Of a DNA stretch of 53,214 nucleotides, positions 28,901 through 39,899 are shown piece by piece. Position numbers and translations under genes: made by a program. The notes below the pieces were generated by a model, which saw only the letters and a program-made list of their open reading frames with translations, searched no databases and was not told the DNA's origin. Source of the DNA: Tahibacter harae (GTDB lineage: Bacteria; Pseudomonadota; Gammaproteobacteria; Xanthomonadales; Rhodanobacteraceae). How positions within the stretch are numbered: position 1 is the first letter of the stretch; each line of letters starts with the position of its first letter. The stretch covers positions 1 to 53,214 of the forward strand of contig NZ_JANFQO010000030.1 of NCBI RefSeq assembly GCF_024437735.1, in the 5' to 3' direction.

Positions 28901-29142
28901 TCCAGGTCCGGCAGCTCCTGCAGCTTCTTTTCTATGCGTTCGGTGATCTGTTCGTTGATCTCGGCGGCGGTGGCGCCGGGCCAGTTGGTCTGTATGACCA
29001 TGGCCTTGAAGGTGAACGGCGGATCTTCGGACTGGCCCAGCGAACGGTAGGCGAACAGGCCGACCAGGGCGAGCACGACGATGAAATAGCGCACGATGGA
29101 CTGATTGCGCAGCGCCCACTCGGACAAGTTGAATGTGCTCAT
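25951..29142 (-). CDS. RND-family efflux permease
   Basis: Predicted 1063 aa from ATG 29142, complete for AcrB-like HAE-1 transporters. The first transmembrane helix follows WALRNQSIVRYFIVVLAL. The proton-relay DD pair is in LGLLVDDAIIAVE near residue 400, followed by the second periplasmic loop and a second set of six spans. Porter-domain landmarks (PGATAAEINEQ and the SGAFDSVDAIRDI region) are intact. It should export hydrophobic compounds by proton antiport. It follows its adaptor by 187 bases and precedes a small unknown gene. Substrate cannot be read from sequence. Confidence 0.94.
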   Translation of the reverse strand: MSTFNLSEWALRNQSIVRYFIVVLALVGLFAYRSLGQSEDPPFTFKAMVIQTNWPGATAAEINEQITERIEKKLQELPDLEFLRSYARPGESQIIVVARDSLDSRHVPDLWYQVRKKVGDIRHTLPPGAIGPFFNDEFGDTFGNIYALTGDGFSYALLKDYAERLKLELLRVPNVAKVDLIGLQDEKIFIEVSNAKLATLGVSFAQVQATLEAQNAITPAGSFETATDRIYLRTSGAFDSVDAIRDIAIRANGRLFRLGDVAEVRRSYSDPPQPRMRFMGKEALGIAVSMKKGGDIIQLGRDLDTATHRLQASLPLGLELSRVADQPHAVERSVHEFVRTLAEAVIIVLLVSFFSLGFRTGLVVALSIPLVLAMTFAAMRYFNIDLHKISLGALVLALGLLVDDAIIAVEMMAVKMEQGYDRISAAAFAYTSTAFPMLTGTLVTAAGFLPIATAQSGTGEYTRSIFQVVTIALIISWVAAVIFIPYLGYKLLPDLGKPAEPPRPDSFAARAHSLRLRLIQLLPRRLRAALAGGPAHGHDNGHDPYASPFYRSFRRLVDWCVGHRRTVIAATLALFIASIVGFGFVQQQFFPDSTRPELMVDMKLTEGSSLEATAAQVKKLESWLARRPELENYVSYVGTGSPRFYLPLDQQLPQASFAQFVLLTKGSQEREKLRAELLKLFETDFPELRGRVLRLENGPPVGYPIQFRVSGEDIGLVRKLAREVAAEVRKNPHVRNVNLDWDEPSKVIRLAIDQDRARVLGVSSQDLSNFLQSSLSGVPISTYREKDELIQVQLRGPDEERAQLSLLENLAVPTASGKTVPLGQIAKLEYATEEGIIWRRNRLPTITVRGDTDGLMQPPTITGQIQPTLEDVRAKLPAGYLLEIGGTVEDSGKGQRSVNAGMPLFLFVVLTLLMLQLKSFSRTVMVFLTAPLGLIGVTLFLLVFNVPFGFVAMLGTIALAGMIMRNSVILIDQIEQDIAKGHAAWDAIVDATVRRFRPIVLTALAAILAMIPLSRSAFFGPMAVAIMGGLFVATALTLLFLPALYAAWFRIKRPDAAAAPAGA

Positions 29143-29329
29143 TGTTAGGCTTGTGGCGAGTGCCGGCGCCGGGTGCGTCAACCCGCGGACTCCGGCTGGG
29201 GAAGGTATGGCGGCCCGCGCGCGCTCCACGCGCGGCCCGCTGCGAAGACAACCGGGGTGCCCGTTCCGCTGTCTGCCGCCCGGGAGGGGAGGGAGGAGAC
29301 GGCAGACAACGGCCGGGCGGGGAAGCGGT

Positions 29330-30460
29330 TTACAGGGTCAGCGGCTTGTTGCTCTGATCGACCGGATTGACCGGCTGGCCTTCGCGCAGCTTGTGCACGC
29401 CGGCGGCGATGATCCAGTCCTGCGTGTCCACGCCGTCGGTCAGCAGCACGCCCTGTTCGCGGTAGGCGCTGACGGTGACGGGCTTGAGGTGGACCTGGCG
29501 GGTCTTGGCATCCAGCACCCACACGGCCGGCTTGCCTTCTTTCTCGTACAGTGCCGACAGCGGCACCAGGTGTGCCTCGGCGCCGGCGCCGCCGGCGAAG
29601 TAGACGCGCGCGGTCTGGCCCAGCTTGGCCGCGGCCGAGTTCTCGCCCAGGGCGACGCGGACGCGGTAGGTGCGGGTGGTCGCATCGGCTTCCGGCGCGA
29701 TCTCGCGCAGGGTGCCGCTCAGGTGCTTGCCGGATTCGGCCCAGAGTTCGATCGTCGCCGGCTGTCCCTTGCGGTAGTCGGCGATGCGGCTTTCCGGCAC
29801 GCTGATCTCGACTTCGCGCTCGCCGTCGCGGGCGAGGGTAGCGATGGTCTGGCCCGGTGCGACGACCTGGCCGGCCTCGGCGGCGATGGAGGTGATGACG
29901 CCGTCCTGGTCGGCGCGCAGTTCGCTGTAGCCGGCCTGGTTCTGCGCCACGTTGAGCGCGGCGCGGGCTTCGGTGGCGCGCGCGGTCGCGGCCTTGAGGC
30001 GGTTGTCGACGGCGTCGAACTGGGTGGCGCTGACGAAATTCTTGCCGCGCAGCGCTTCGTAGCGGGTGCGTTCGGACTGGGCGGTGGCCAGGTCGGCCTC
30101 GGCGGCCGCCAGCGCGGCCTTGGCGCTGCTGGCCTGCAGGTTGAGATCCTGAGGATCGAGCACGGCGATGATGTCGCCAGCCTTCACATGCGCACCTACA
30201 TCGACGTTGCGCTTGCTGATCTTGCCGCCGACGCGGAAACCCAGGGCGCTGTCATAGCGCGCCTTGATGTCACCGCTGTACAAGGTGCCGGCTTCGGCCG
30301 CCGCGGACTGGGGACGGGCTACGATAGCGGGGCGGACGGGTTCCTGGACTTCAGCGCGGGTATTGCAGCCGGAAATGCCCAGGGCCAGAAAGAGGAGAAT
30401 GAGGCCGGTCCCCAGGCGGTTGACCGAGACCAACGGGCTGGGAGGGGGAGAGGCACGCAT
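29330..30460 (-). CDS. RND efflux periplasmic adaptor lipoprotein
   Basis: Predicted 376 aa. The signal peptide ends in the lipobox ISGC with Cys32, followed by Asn at +2, so outer-membrane or periplasmic anchoring is not excluded by a +2 Asp. Then comes the membrane-fusion order: a barrel/lipoyl segment (GFRVGGKISKRNVDVGAHV), an alpha-hairpin of ~65 residues (AKAALAAAEADLATAQ...), the second lipoyl half (ADQDGVITSIAAEAGQVV) and beta-barrel strands. AAGGA lies 8 bases before the ATG. First gene of the pump operon, divergent from the TetR gene. Confidence 0.93.
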   Translation of the reverse strand: MRASPPPSPLVSVNRLGTGLILLFLALGISGCNTRAEVQEPVRPAIVARPQSAAAEAGTLYSGDIKARYDSALGFRVGGKISKRNVDVGAHVKAGDIIAVLDPQDLNLQASSAKAALAAAEADLATAQSERTRYEALRGKNFVSATQFDAVDNRLKAATARATEARAALNVAQNQAGYSELRADQDGVITSIAAEAGQVVAPGQTIATLARDGEREVEISVPESRIADYRKGQPATIELWAESGKHLSGTLREIAPEADATTRTYRVRVALGENSAAAKLGQTARVYFAGGAGAEAHLVPLSALYEKEGKPAVWVLDAKTRQVHLKPVTVSAYREQGVLLTDGVDTQDWIIAAGVHKLREGQPVNPVDQSNKPLTL

Positions 30461-30522
30461 TGTTACAATCCTTCAGGAGAATTGACTGGCGGGTTTACCT
30501 GAACTCGCCGGTACAGTATCAT

Positions 30523-30544
30523 TACTAAACTGCACTGTCTAGTA
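30523..30544. promoter_or_regulatory. Palindromic operator for the TetR regulator
   Basis: The 22-base sequence 30523-30544 has half-sites TACTA-x-AC-x-G and C-x-GT-x-TAGTA, symmetric except at the centre. It lies in the 95-base divergent spacer, 11 bases before the TetR start codon, where it would block both the TetR promoter and the pump promoter. Assignment to this regulator is inferred from position and symmetry. Confidence 0.6.
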
Positions 30545-30555
30545 TTTCATTTGCC

Positions 30556-31200
30556 ATGTCATCATTGATGAAACAGGCCGCTCCCGGGCGACCGAAAGAC
30601 CTCGAAAAACGTGCTGCCATTCTTGAAGCCGGCAAGCGCCTTTTTCCGAAACAGGGCTTCGATGGCACGAGCATGGATGCGATCGCCGCCGAAGCCGGCG
30701 TCTCCAAGCTGACTGTCTACAGTCACTTCAATGACAAAGAGACGCTTTTCAAGTCCGTCATAGAGGCCAAGTGCGAGGAGCAGCTGCCGCCCGGCCTGTT
30801 CCTGGCGGATCTGGAAGGGCCGATCCGCGGCCAGCTCATGACCATCGCGCAGGCCTTCTTTGCCCTCATCACCAGCGAGGAATCGATCGCGCTGCATCGC
30901 ATGATGACCTCGCAGGCGCAGCCGACGAAGCTGGCGCAGCTGTTCTGGGAGGCCGGCCCCAAGAAGCTGCAGGCCGCGTTCGAGGCCTTCCTGCAGGCCG
31001 AGGTCGACGGCGGCCAGCTGGAGATTCCCGAAGTCTGGCGCGCCACCTCGCAGTTCTTCTGCCTGCTCAAGGGCGAACTGCACGCCCGCATGATGTGCGG
31101 CTGTTCCGAGCCCTTTTGCGCGCAGGCGGTGGAAGAACATATAGCCGCCACCGTCGACATGTTCCTGCGCGCGTATTCGCCCTGCCGCGGCCGCGCCTGA
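30556..31200 (+). CDS. TetR/AcrR-family transcriptional repressor
   Basis: Predicted 214 aa. The N-terminal DNA-binding domain (~15-62) shows AAILEAGKRLFPKQGFDGTS, MDAIAAEAGVSKLTVYSHF and KETLF, the usual TetR helix-turn-helix. The C-terminal ligand domain (~80-205) has Cys-rich MMCGCSEPFC. It is divergent from the RND adaptor, so it probably represses the pump. No Shine-Dalgarno sequence precedes ATG 30556 and the upstream DNA is AT-rich, so the mRNA could be leaderless; ATG 30568 is a weaker alternative. Confidence 0.9.
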   Translation: MSSLMKQAAPGRPKDLEKRAAILEAGKRLFPKQGFDGTSMDAIAAEAGVSKLTVYSHFNDKETLFKSVIEAKCEEQLPPGLFLADLEGPIRGQLMTIAQAFFALITSEESIALHRMMTSQAQPTKLAQLFWEAGPKKLQAAFEAFLQAEVDGGQLEIPEVWRATSQFFCLLKGELHARMMCGCSEPFCAQAVEEHIAATVDMFLRAYSPCRGRA

Positions 31201-31218
31201 GGCACACCCTCGCGCCGG

Positions 31219-31245
31219 CCCCCGCTTCGTGCTTGAATGCGCACC

Positions 31246-31256
<11 letters not shown>
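31219..31256 (+). other. Perfect 10-bp stem overlapping the TPP aptamer
   Basis: CCCCCGCTTC (31219-31228) is fully complementary to GAAGCGGGGG (31247-31256). The latter contains the 5' strand of P1 and the conserved GGGG of the TPP aptamer. The 18-base loop can add GTGC/GCAC pairs. No U-tract follows, so it is not an intrinsic terminator. Confidence 0.6.
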
Positions 31257-33262
<2,006 letters not shown>

Positions 33263-33282
33263 GCCGGATTTGTCCCGGACAG

Positions 33283-33315
33283 CGGAAAGGCCGGCGCAAG
33301 CCGGCCTTTCCGTTT
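33283..33315. terminator. Terminator after thiC, possibly bidirectional
   Basis: CGGAAAGGCCGGC (33283-33295) pairs perfectly with GCCGGCCTTTCCG (33300-33312) around a GCAA loop, followed by TTT. The T-run after the stem is short. The convergent gene starting downstream on the minus strand ends at 33358. Confidence 0.75.
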
Positions 33316-33357
33316 GCGGCAAGCCGCGGTGCGAAAGCGCGCCGCGGCGGCGATTCG

Positions 33358-34950
33358 CTACAGCTGCATGCCGTTGCGGAAAATCACGTCCTCGGGCGAC
33401 TGCCGCTCCACTGCGCCCATGTCGATGCGGCCGGCGGCGATGCGCGTCAGGCCGCGCTGGTCGGCCGCGGGCAGGCCGGCGGTCACGGTGTCGCCGGCAT
33501 TCAGCGCCGGGCTGGCAGCGGCGGGCAGCAGAGTCCAGGTCGGGCCGCCGTTGACAGCCAGCGCACCCAGCAGCGGATCGACGCCGGTGAGATTGCCGCT
33601 GCCGGCCGCGAGGCTGGTGCCGGTGCTGCTTTCTATCAACGTGAAATTTGGCGCAAATGCGCCGCCGAGGTCCGCCGCGCTGGCCGCGGTGTTGTCGGCG
33701 ATGATGCTGTTGCGCAGGATCGCCGCGGCGCCGTCGCGGCGTATACCGCCGGCGCTGGCGGCGCTGTTGCCGGCGACGGTGGACGAGGCCAGCTCCAGCG
33801 TGGTCGCCGCGGCGCTGTAGATGCCGCCGCCGCTGGCCTGCACGCTGCTGTTACCGCTCACGGTCGCGTTGCTGAGGCTCAGCGCGCCCGCTGTCTGGAA
33901 AGCGATGCCGCCGCCGGCCTGCTGGGCGCGGTTGCCGGCCAGGGTGCTGTTGCTCAGCGTCAGATTGAGGTTGGCGGCGTAGATCGCGCCGCCGGCGAGA
34001 TCGGCGGTATTTGCATCCGCCTGGATCCGGTCCAGCGGCGCGCTGGCGATCACGGGCGGTGTCTCGGGCGGCTGCGCGCTCAGCCACAACGCGCCGCCCT
34101 GGCCGCGCTGGCTGGCGTTGGCGCTGAACTGCGTGTTGCTGATCTGGATCACTGCCGTGGCCTTGGTACCGTCGATGCGCAGCGCGCCGCCGCCGCTGGC
34201 GCCGCCGACACCCGGCGCCTGGGTGCTGCCGGTGTTGCCGCTGAAGCGGCTCTGCGTGATGTTGATGTTGACCCCGCGCAGGAAGCCGCCGCCGCCGCTG
34301 CGCGCGGCCGTGTTGCCGCTGACCGTGACGTTGTTCAGGCTGACATTGTCGATGTCCTGCGCGCCGAAGCCGCCGCCGTCGGCCGTGGCAGTGTTGTTCT
34401 CAAAGCGCGTGTTGCGGAGGATCAGGCTGGTCGAGCCGCTGGGAAAGGCATACAGCCCGCCGCCGCGCTGGGCGCTGTTGCCGCGGAAAACGCAGCCGTC
34501 GATGGTCAGGTCGCTGTCGTCGACGAAGATGGCGCCGCCTTCGTCGGGCGAGCTGGCGTCGATGAGGCTGAGGCCGCTGATCGCGGTCGTAAGCGAGGCA
34601 CGAGAACCGCCGGCCGGACCTATGCGGAACAGGCGCGAAGCGTGATTGCCGCTGATGCTGAGCTGGGCGGCGCCCGGGCCGTTGATGCTGAGTGCATCGA
34701 AGATGTCGATGGCGCCGCTGCTCAGCACGATGCTGCCGCTGAGGCCTGCGCCGAAGGTGATGACATCGGCGCCGACGGTGCGATTGGCCTGGTCCACGGC
34801 GTCGCGCAGGCTGCCGGCGCCGTTGTCGGCCAGGGTGGTGACGGTGAAGTTCGCAGCGCCGGCGGCGGCCGGCAGCAGCAACAGGCTGAGCAGGGCGCGC
34901 ACGCAGCGGCCCCTGGCGCCGCGGCGGCGCCATGTGGTGTGGTGTTCCAT
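33358..34950 (-). CDS. Secreted right-handed parallel beta-helix protein
   Basis: Predicted 530 aa from ATG 34950, preceded by GGAGGGG; a longer open frame upstream is a chance extension. The signal peptide (RALLSLLLLPAAAGAA) leads to NFTVTTLADNGAGSLRDAV, the CSLREA-type start common to bacterial adhesin-like and polymorphic-outer-membrane-protein-like proteins. The body is built of repeats such as FRGNSAQRGGGLYA, NTRFENNTATADGGGF, and GNTAARSGGGGF (G-N-x-A...GGG), the beta-helix rung pattern. The C-terminus ends DVIFRNGMQL. Surface or secreted; ligand unknown. Not in an obvious operon. Confidence 0.8.
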   Translation of the reverse strand: MEHHTTWRRRGARGRCVRALLSLLLLPAAAGAANFTVTTLADNGAGSLRDAVDQANRTVGADVITFGAGLSGSIVLSSGAIDIFDALSINGPGAAQLSISGNHASRLFRIGPAGGSRASLTTAISGLSLIDASSPDEGGAIFVDDSDLTIDGCVFRGNSAQRGGGLYAFPSGSTSLILRNTRFENNTATADGGGFGAQDIDNVSLNNVTVSGNTAARSGGGGFLRGVNINITQSRFSGNTGSTQAPGVGGASGGGALRIDGTKATAVIQISNTQFSANASQRGQGGALWLSAQPPETPPVIASAPLDRIQADANTADLAGGAIYAANLNLTLSNSTLAGNRAQQAGGGIAFQTAGALSLSNATVSGNSSVQASGGGIYSAAATTLELASSTVAGNSAASAGGIRRDGAAAILRNSIIADNTAASAADLGGAFAPNFTLIESSTGTSLAAGSGNLTGVDPLLGALAVNGGPTWTLLPAAASPALNAGDTVTAGLPAADQRGLTRIAAGRIDMGAVERQSPEDVIFRNGMQL

Positions 34951-35106
34951 GTTTTCCCCTCCGGGCCGGCTGGCCCCCCGCGCGCATGGTAGCGGCAGAC
35001 GCGGCGCAATACCGTGTACCGTTACGCGGCGTATGGCGCGGTGTCCGCACTTGATCGCCGGGGCCGCCCACCCCAAGAATGCGGCATCATTCCAAGGAAG
35101 CCGCCC

Positions 35107-36129
35107 ATGAGTTCGCCCGATGCCTTGATTGCCACCCGCAAGCGCCGGCCCTGGCTGAGCCTTGCCGGCGCCGTGCTGGGCCTGTTGCTGCTGCTGGTGC
35201 TGGGCCTGATGTGGTGGTGGGACTACGAACCGGCCTCGCTGGATGTGCAGCGCGAAGCCGAGCGCCGTGCCCAGGCGGTGAGCCAGCCCGTGGTGGTCGG
35301 CAGCGTGACCACGGCGACCCTGGCCGCGACCATCGACGTACTGCTGCACAAGCGCGGGGGCTATCTCAGCAACGACCTGCTGCCGCCGGGTTCACTGATG
35401 GACAATGTGCCGAACTGGGAATTCGGCGTGCTCACCGCCAGCCGCGACCTGGTGCGCTTCCTGCGCAACGATTTCAGCCGCTCGCAGACCCAGAGCACGG
35501 AAGACCGCAACCTGATGGAGGCCGAGCCGCTGCTGTCCAGCCCCAACGACCGCTGGCTGCTGCCCAGTTCGGAAAGCCAGTATTCCAAGGCCGAGGCGCA
35601 GATCAACGCCTACCTGACCCGCCTCGCCGACGGCGACCAGAACGACGGCCAGTTCTACGCCCGCGCCGACAACCTTTCGGATTACCTGCAGGTGGTCTCC
35701 ACTCGCCTGGGCTCGCTGTCGCAGCGCCTGTCGGCCAGTGTCGGCCAGCTGCGCCTGGACACCGACCTGGCCGGCGACGCCAATGCGCAACAGTCCCGTC
35801 CCAGCGGCGGCGACCGCCTGGTGCGCACGTCCTGGACCCAGATCGACGATGTGTTCTACGAGGCGCGCGGCTATACCTGGGCCGTGCTGCAGCAACTGCA
35901 CGCGATGCAGCGCGATTTCGCGCCGGTGCTGCGCGACAAGAACGCCCAGGTCAGCCTGCAGCAGGTCGTGCGCGAGCTGGAGGAAGCGCAGAAAGGGCTG
36001 GGCAGCCCGGTCGTGCTCAACGGGACGCCGTTCGGTTTCTTCGCCAATCATTCGCTGGTGATGGCGAACTACGTCTCGCGCGCCAACGCGGCGATACTGG
36101 ATCTGCGCAAGCTGCTGGAGCGCGGCTGA
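35107..36129 (+). CDS. DUF2333-family inner-membrane protein
   Basis: Predicted 340 aa from ATG 35107 with AAGGAAG (35094-35100) 6 bases upstream. One N-terminal transmembrane helix (SLAGAVLGLLLLLVLGLMWW) is followed by a largely helical periplasmic domain containing LHKRGGYLSNDLLPPG and MDNVPNWEFGVL, conserved in DUF2333. Cellular role is unknown. A clear terminator follows at 36154. Confidence 0.85.
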   Translation: MSSPDALIATRKRRPWLSLAGAVLGLLLLLVLGLMWWWDYEPASLDVQREAERRAQAVSQPVVVGSVTTATLAATIDVLLHKRGGYLSNDLLPPGSLMDNVPNWEFGVLTASRDLVRFLRNDFSRSQTQSTEDRNLMEAEPLLSSPNDRWLLPSSESQYSKAEAQINAYLTRLADGDQNDGQFYARADNLSDYLQVVSTRLGSLSQRLSASVGQLRLDTDLAGDANAQQSRPSGGDRLVRTSWTQIDDVFYEARGYTWAVLQQLHAMQRDFAPVLRDKNAQVSLQQVVRELEEAQKGLGSPVVLNGTPFGFFANHSLVMANYVSRANAAILDLRKLLERG

Positions 36130-36153
36130 GCCTGTCTCCGTACCGCGGACATG

Positions 36154-36181
36154 AAAAAGGCGGCTGGAAAGCCGCCTTTTT
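36154..36181. terminator. Bidirectional terminator between DUF2333 gene and ppa
   Basis: AAAAAGGCGGC (36154-36164) pairs with GCCGCCTTTTT (36171-36181) around TGGAAA. T-runs occur on both strands, suiting the two convergent genes. Confidence 0.9.
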
Positions 36182-36204
36182 CGTCCCTGCCGATCGTTAT
36201 GCGA

Positions 36205-36747
36205 TCAGCCCTTGGTCTGGTCGGCCTGGTAGCGGGCGACGCCGTCGAGCACGTCCTTCTTGGCGCCTTCCGCGCCATCCCAGCCCTCGACCTTGACCCA
36301 CTTGCCTTTTTCCAGGTCCTTGTAGTGCTCGAAGAAGTGGCCGATGCGCTCCAGCCAGTGCGCCGAGACCTGCTTGATGTCCTCGATGTGCGCATAGCCG
36401 GCGAACACCTTGGAGACGGGCACCACGATCAGCTTCTCGTCGCTGCCGGCTTCGTCGGTCATGCGCAGCACGCCGACCGGACGGCAGCGGATCACCGCAC
36501 CCGGTACCAGCGGCAGCGGCAGGATCACCAGCGCGTCCAGCGGATCGCCGTCGCCGCCCAGGGTGTGCGGCACATAACCGTAATTGCAGGGGTAGCGCAT
36601 CGGCGTGGACAGCACGCGGTCGACGAAGATGGCGCCGCTGGCCTTGTCGACTTCGTACTTCACCGGCTCCGCGTCCTTGGGAATCTCGATGATGACGTTG
36701 ATTTCGTTCGGCACATCTTTGCCGGTCGGAACGAGGTCCAGGCCCAT
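36205..36747 (-). CDS. ppa: Soluble inorganic pyrophosphatase (family I)
   Basis: Predicted 180 aa from ATG 36747. The metal-binding motif GGDGDPLD supplies D66, D68 and D71, matching D65, D67 and D70 of E. coli PPase, and CNYGYVPHTL precedes it. A late segment carries DIKQVSAHW and KDLEKGKWVKVEGW. It hydrolyses PPi to phosphate in the cytoplasm. It is the minus-strand gene next downstream of the membrane pyrophosphatase, separated by a terminator, so the two PPases are adjacent but probably separately transcribed. Confidence 0.97.
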   Translation of the reverse strand: MGLDLVPTGKDVPNEINVIIEIPKDAEPVKYEVDKASGAIFVDRVLSTPMRYPCNYGYVPHTLGGDGDPLDALVILPLPLVPGAVIRCRPVGVLRMTDEAGSDEKLIVVPVSKVFAGYAHIEDIKQVSAHWLERIGHFFEHYKDLEKGKWVKVEGWDGAEGAKKDVLDGVARYQADQTKG

Positions 36748-36855
36748 TGCAGTTTCCAGGTTTAGGCCCCGGGTGGGGCAGAAGGGCGCGAAGGATAAGG
36801 CAAAAACCTTGTGCAACGCACCAAACCAGCCGGGCCGGCCTTATGCCGGGAAAGA

Positions 36856-36881
36856 AAAAGCCCTGCCGGAGCAGGGCTTTT
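36856..36881 (-). terminator. Terminator of hppA
   Basis: AAAAGCCCTGC (36856-36866) pairs with GCAGGGCTTTT (36871-36881) around CGGA. On the minus strand, the hppA transcript, the stem is followed by a T-rich tract (TTTTTCTTTCCC), giving a strong intrinsic terminator. Confidence 0.9.
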
Positions 36882-36968
36882 CCACTACGGCAGGTTGTCA
36901 TCCGTTCAGCGGCACGGCGCGGCGGGTTTTTCCAATCCCGCCATGCCGGATCCCCGGTCCCGGCTCCA

Positions 36969-39014
<2,046 letters not shown>

Positions 39015-39496
39015 CGAACCCTCCCGTCCAAACCCAATTGCTCGAATGCCCGAGCAGGCCGGAGGTGGGTGCCGATTGTTGGCCGGAGTCGTACTGACAG
39101 TCTCGCCGTCCGGGCTTTCCCGGGCGGCATGCAGCTTCCGGACACGCAATCGCCCCGTTCGCCGCCCCGTTCCCCCGGGCTTGCGAACCTGACGGCACAC
39201 TCAAGCGGAAGTACAGCAGACCTACCGGCCGAGTATAGCCACGGATCGGCGTTGTGGTTTTTTGCGCTGCAATACATCGGTGTCCGCGGCGGCGCTGCCC
39301 CGGTATCCGGAGGCCGCGCTTCTTCGCCGCGCGCCGGGGAATGCCGGCCGGCCTGTTCGGTGCGGTCCGCCGCGTTCGCTCTGGCCTTCAGCGCGCGTTC
39401 TTTGCGTTGACTCCGGCGACCCCGGCCCTGCGGGGCGGTCGCCGGGGCGCCGTCCGCGGGGTGCGGCCGGCATCGCCAATCAATGGGAGACCGATC

Positions 39497-39856
39497 ATGA
39501 GCTGGGGGCAATTGCTGTTTTCGTTTGACGGGCGCATCGGTCGCGGCGCGTACTGGGGCTTCGTCGTCGCCGTGCTGGTGCTGTTCCTGATCCTGGGCTG
39601 CGTCATGTTTTTCACTACGGACATGAGCAATCCGCAGGCCGGCGGCGGCATAGGCAGCGTGCTTGTCGTGATCGCCAGCCTGGCGGTGATCTGGCCTTCG
39701 CTCGCGGTGCAGGCCAAGCGCTGGCACGACGTGGACAAATCCGCCTGGTGGATCCTGATTGGCCTGGTGCCGGCGGTCGGCGGCCTGATCGCGCTGGTGT
39801 TCAACGGTTTCCTGCCCGGCACGCCGGGGCCGAACCGCTTCGGCAACCCGAGCTGA
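39497..39856 (+). CDS. DUF805-family small membrane protein
   Basis: Predicted 119 aa from ATG 39497, with GGGAGA 39485-39490 upstream. It has the DUF805 start (LLFSFDGRIGRGAYW) and the late LAVQAKRWHDVDKSAWW motif, with three to four hydrophobic helices. The family is widespread, of unknown function, in the inner membrane. Convergent with pfp. Confidence 0.85.
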   Translation: MSWGQLLFSFDGRIGRGAYWGFVVAVLVLFLILGCVMFFTTDMSNPQAGGGIGSVLVVIASLAVIWPSLAVQAKRWHDVDKSAWWILIGLVPAVGGLIALVFNGFLPGTPGPNRFGNPS

Positions 39857-39862
39857 GCGGAG

Positions 39863-39893
39863 CCGGCCGCGCCGCAATTGGCGGCGCGGCCGG
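39863..39893. terminator. GC-rich terminator-like hairpin between DUF805 gene and pfp
   Basis: CCGGCCGCGCCGC (39863-39875) pairs with GCGGCGCGGCCGG (39881-39893) around AATTG. The T-tract after it is poor (ACCGGTTCATTTG), so intrinsic termination is only probable. It lies just before the pfp stop (39900). Confidence 0.6.
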
Positions 39894-39899
39894 ACCGGT

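Noticed and set aside
26827-29148. Long plus-strand frame across the RND permease
   Set aside because: Antisense to a conserved transporter; His/Gln/Gly/Ala-rich composition with no motif.
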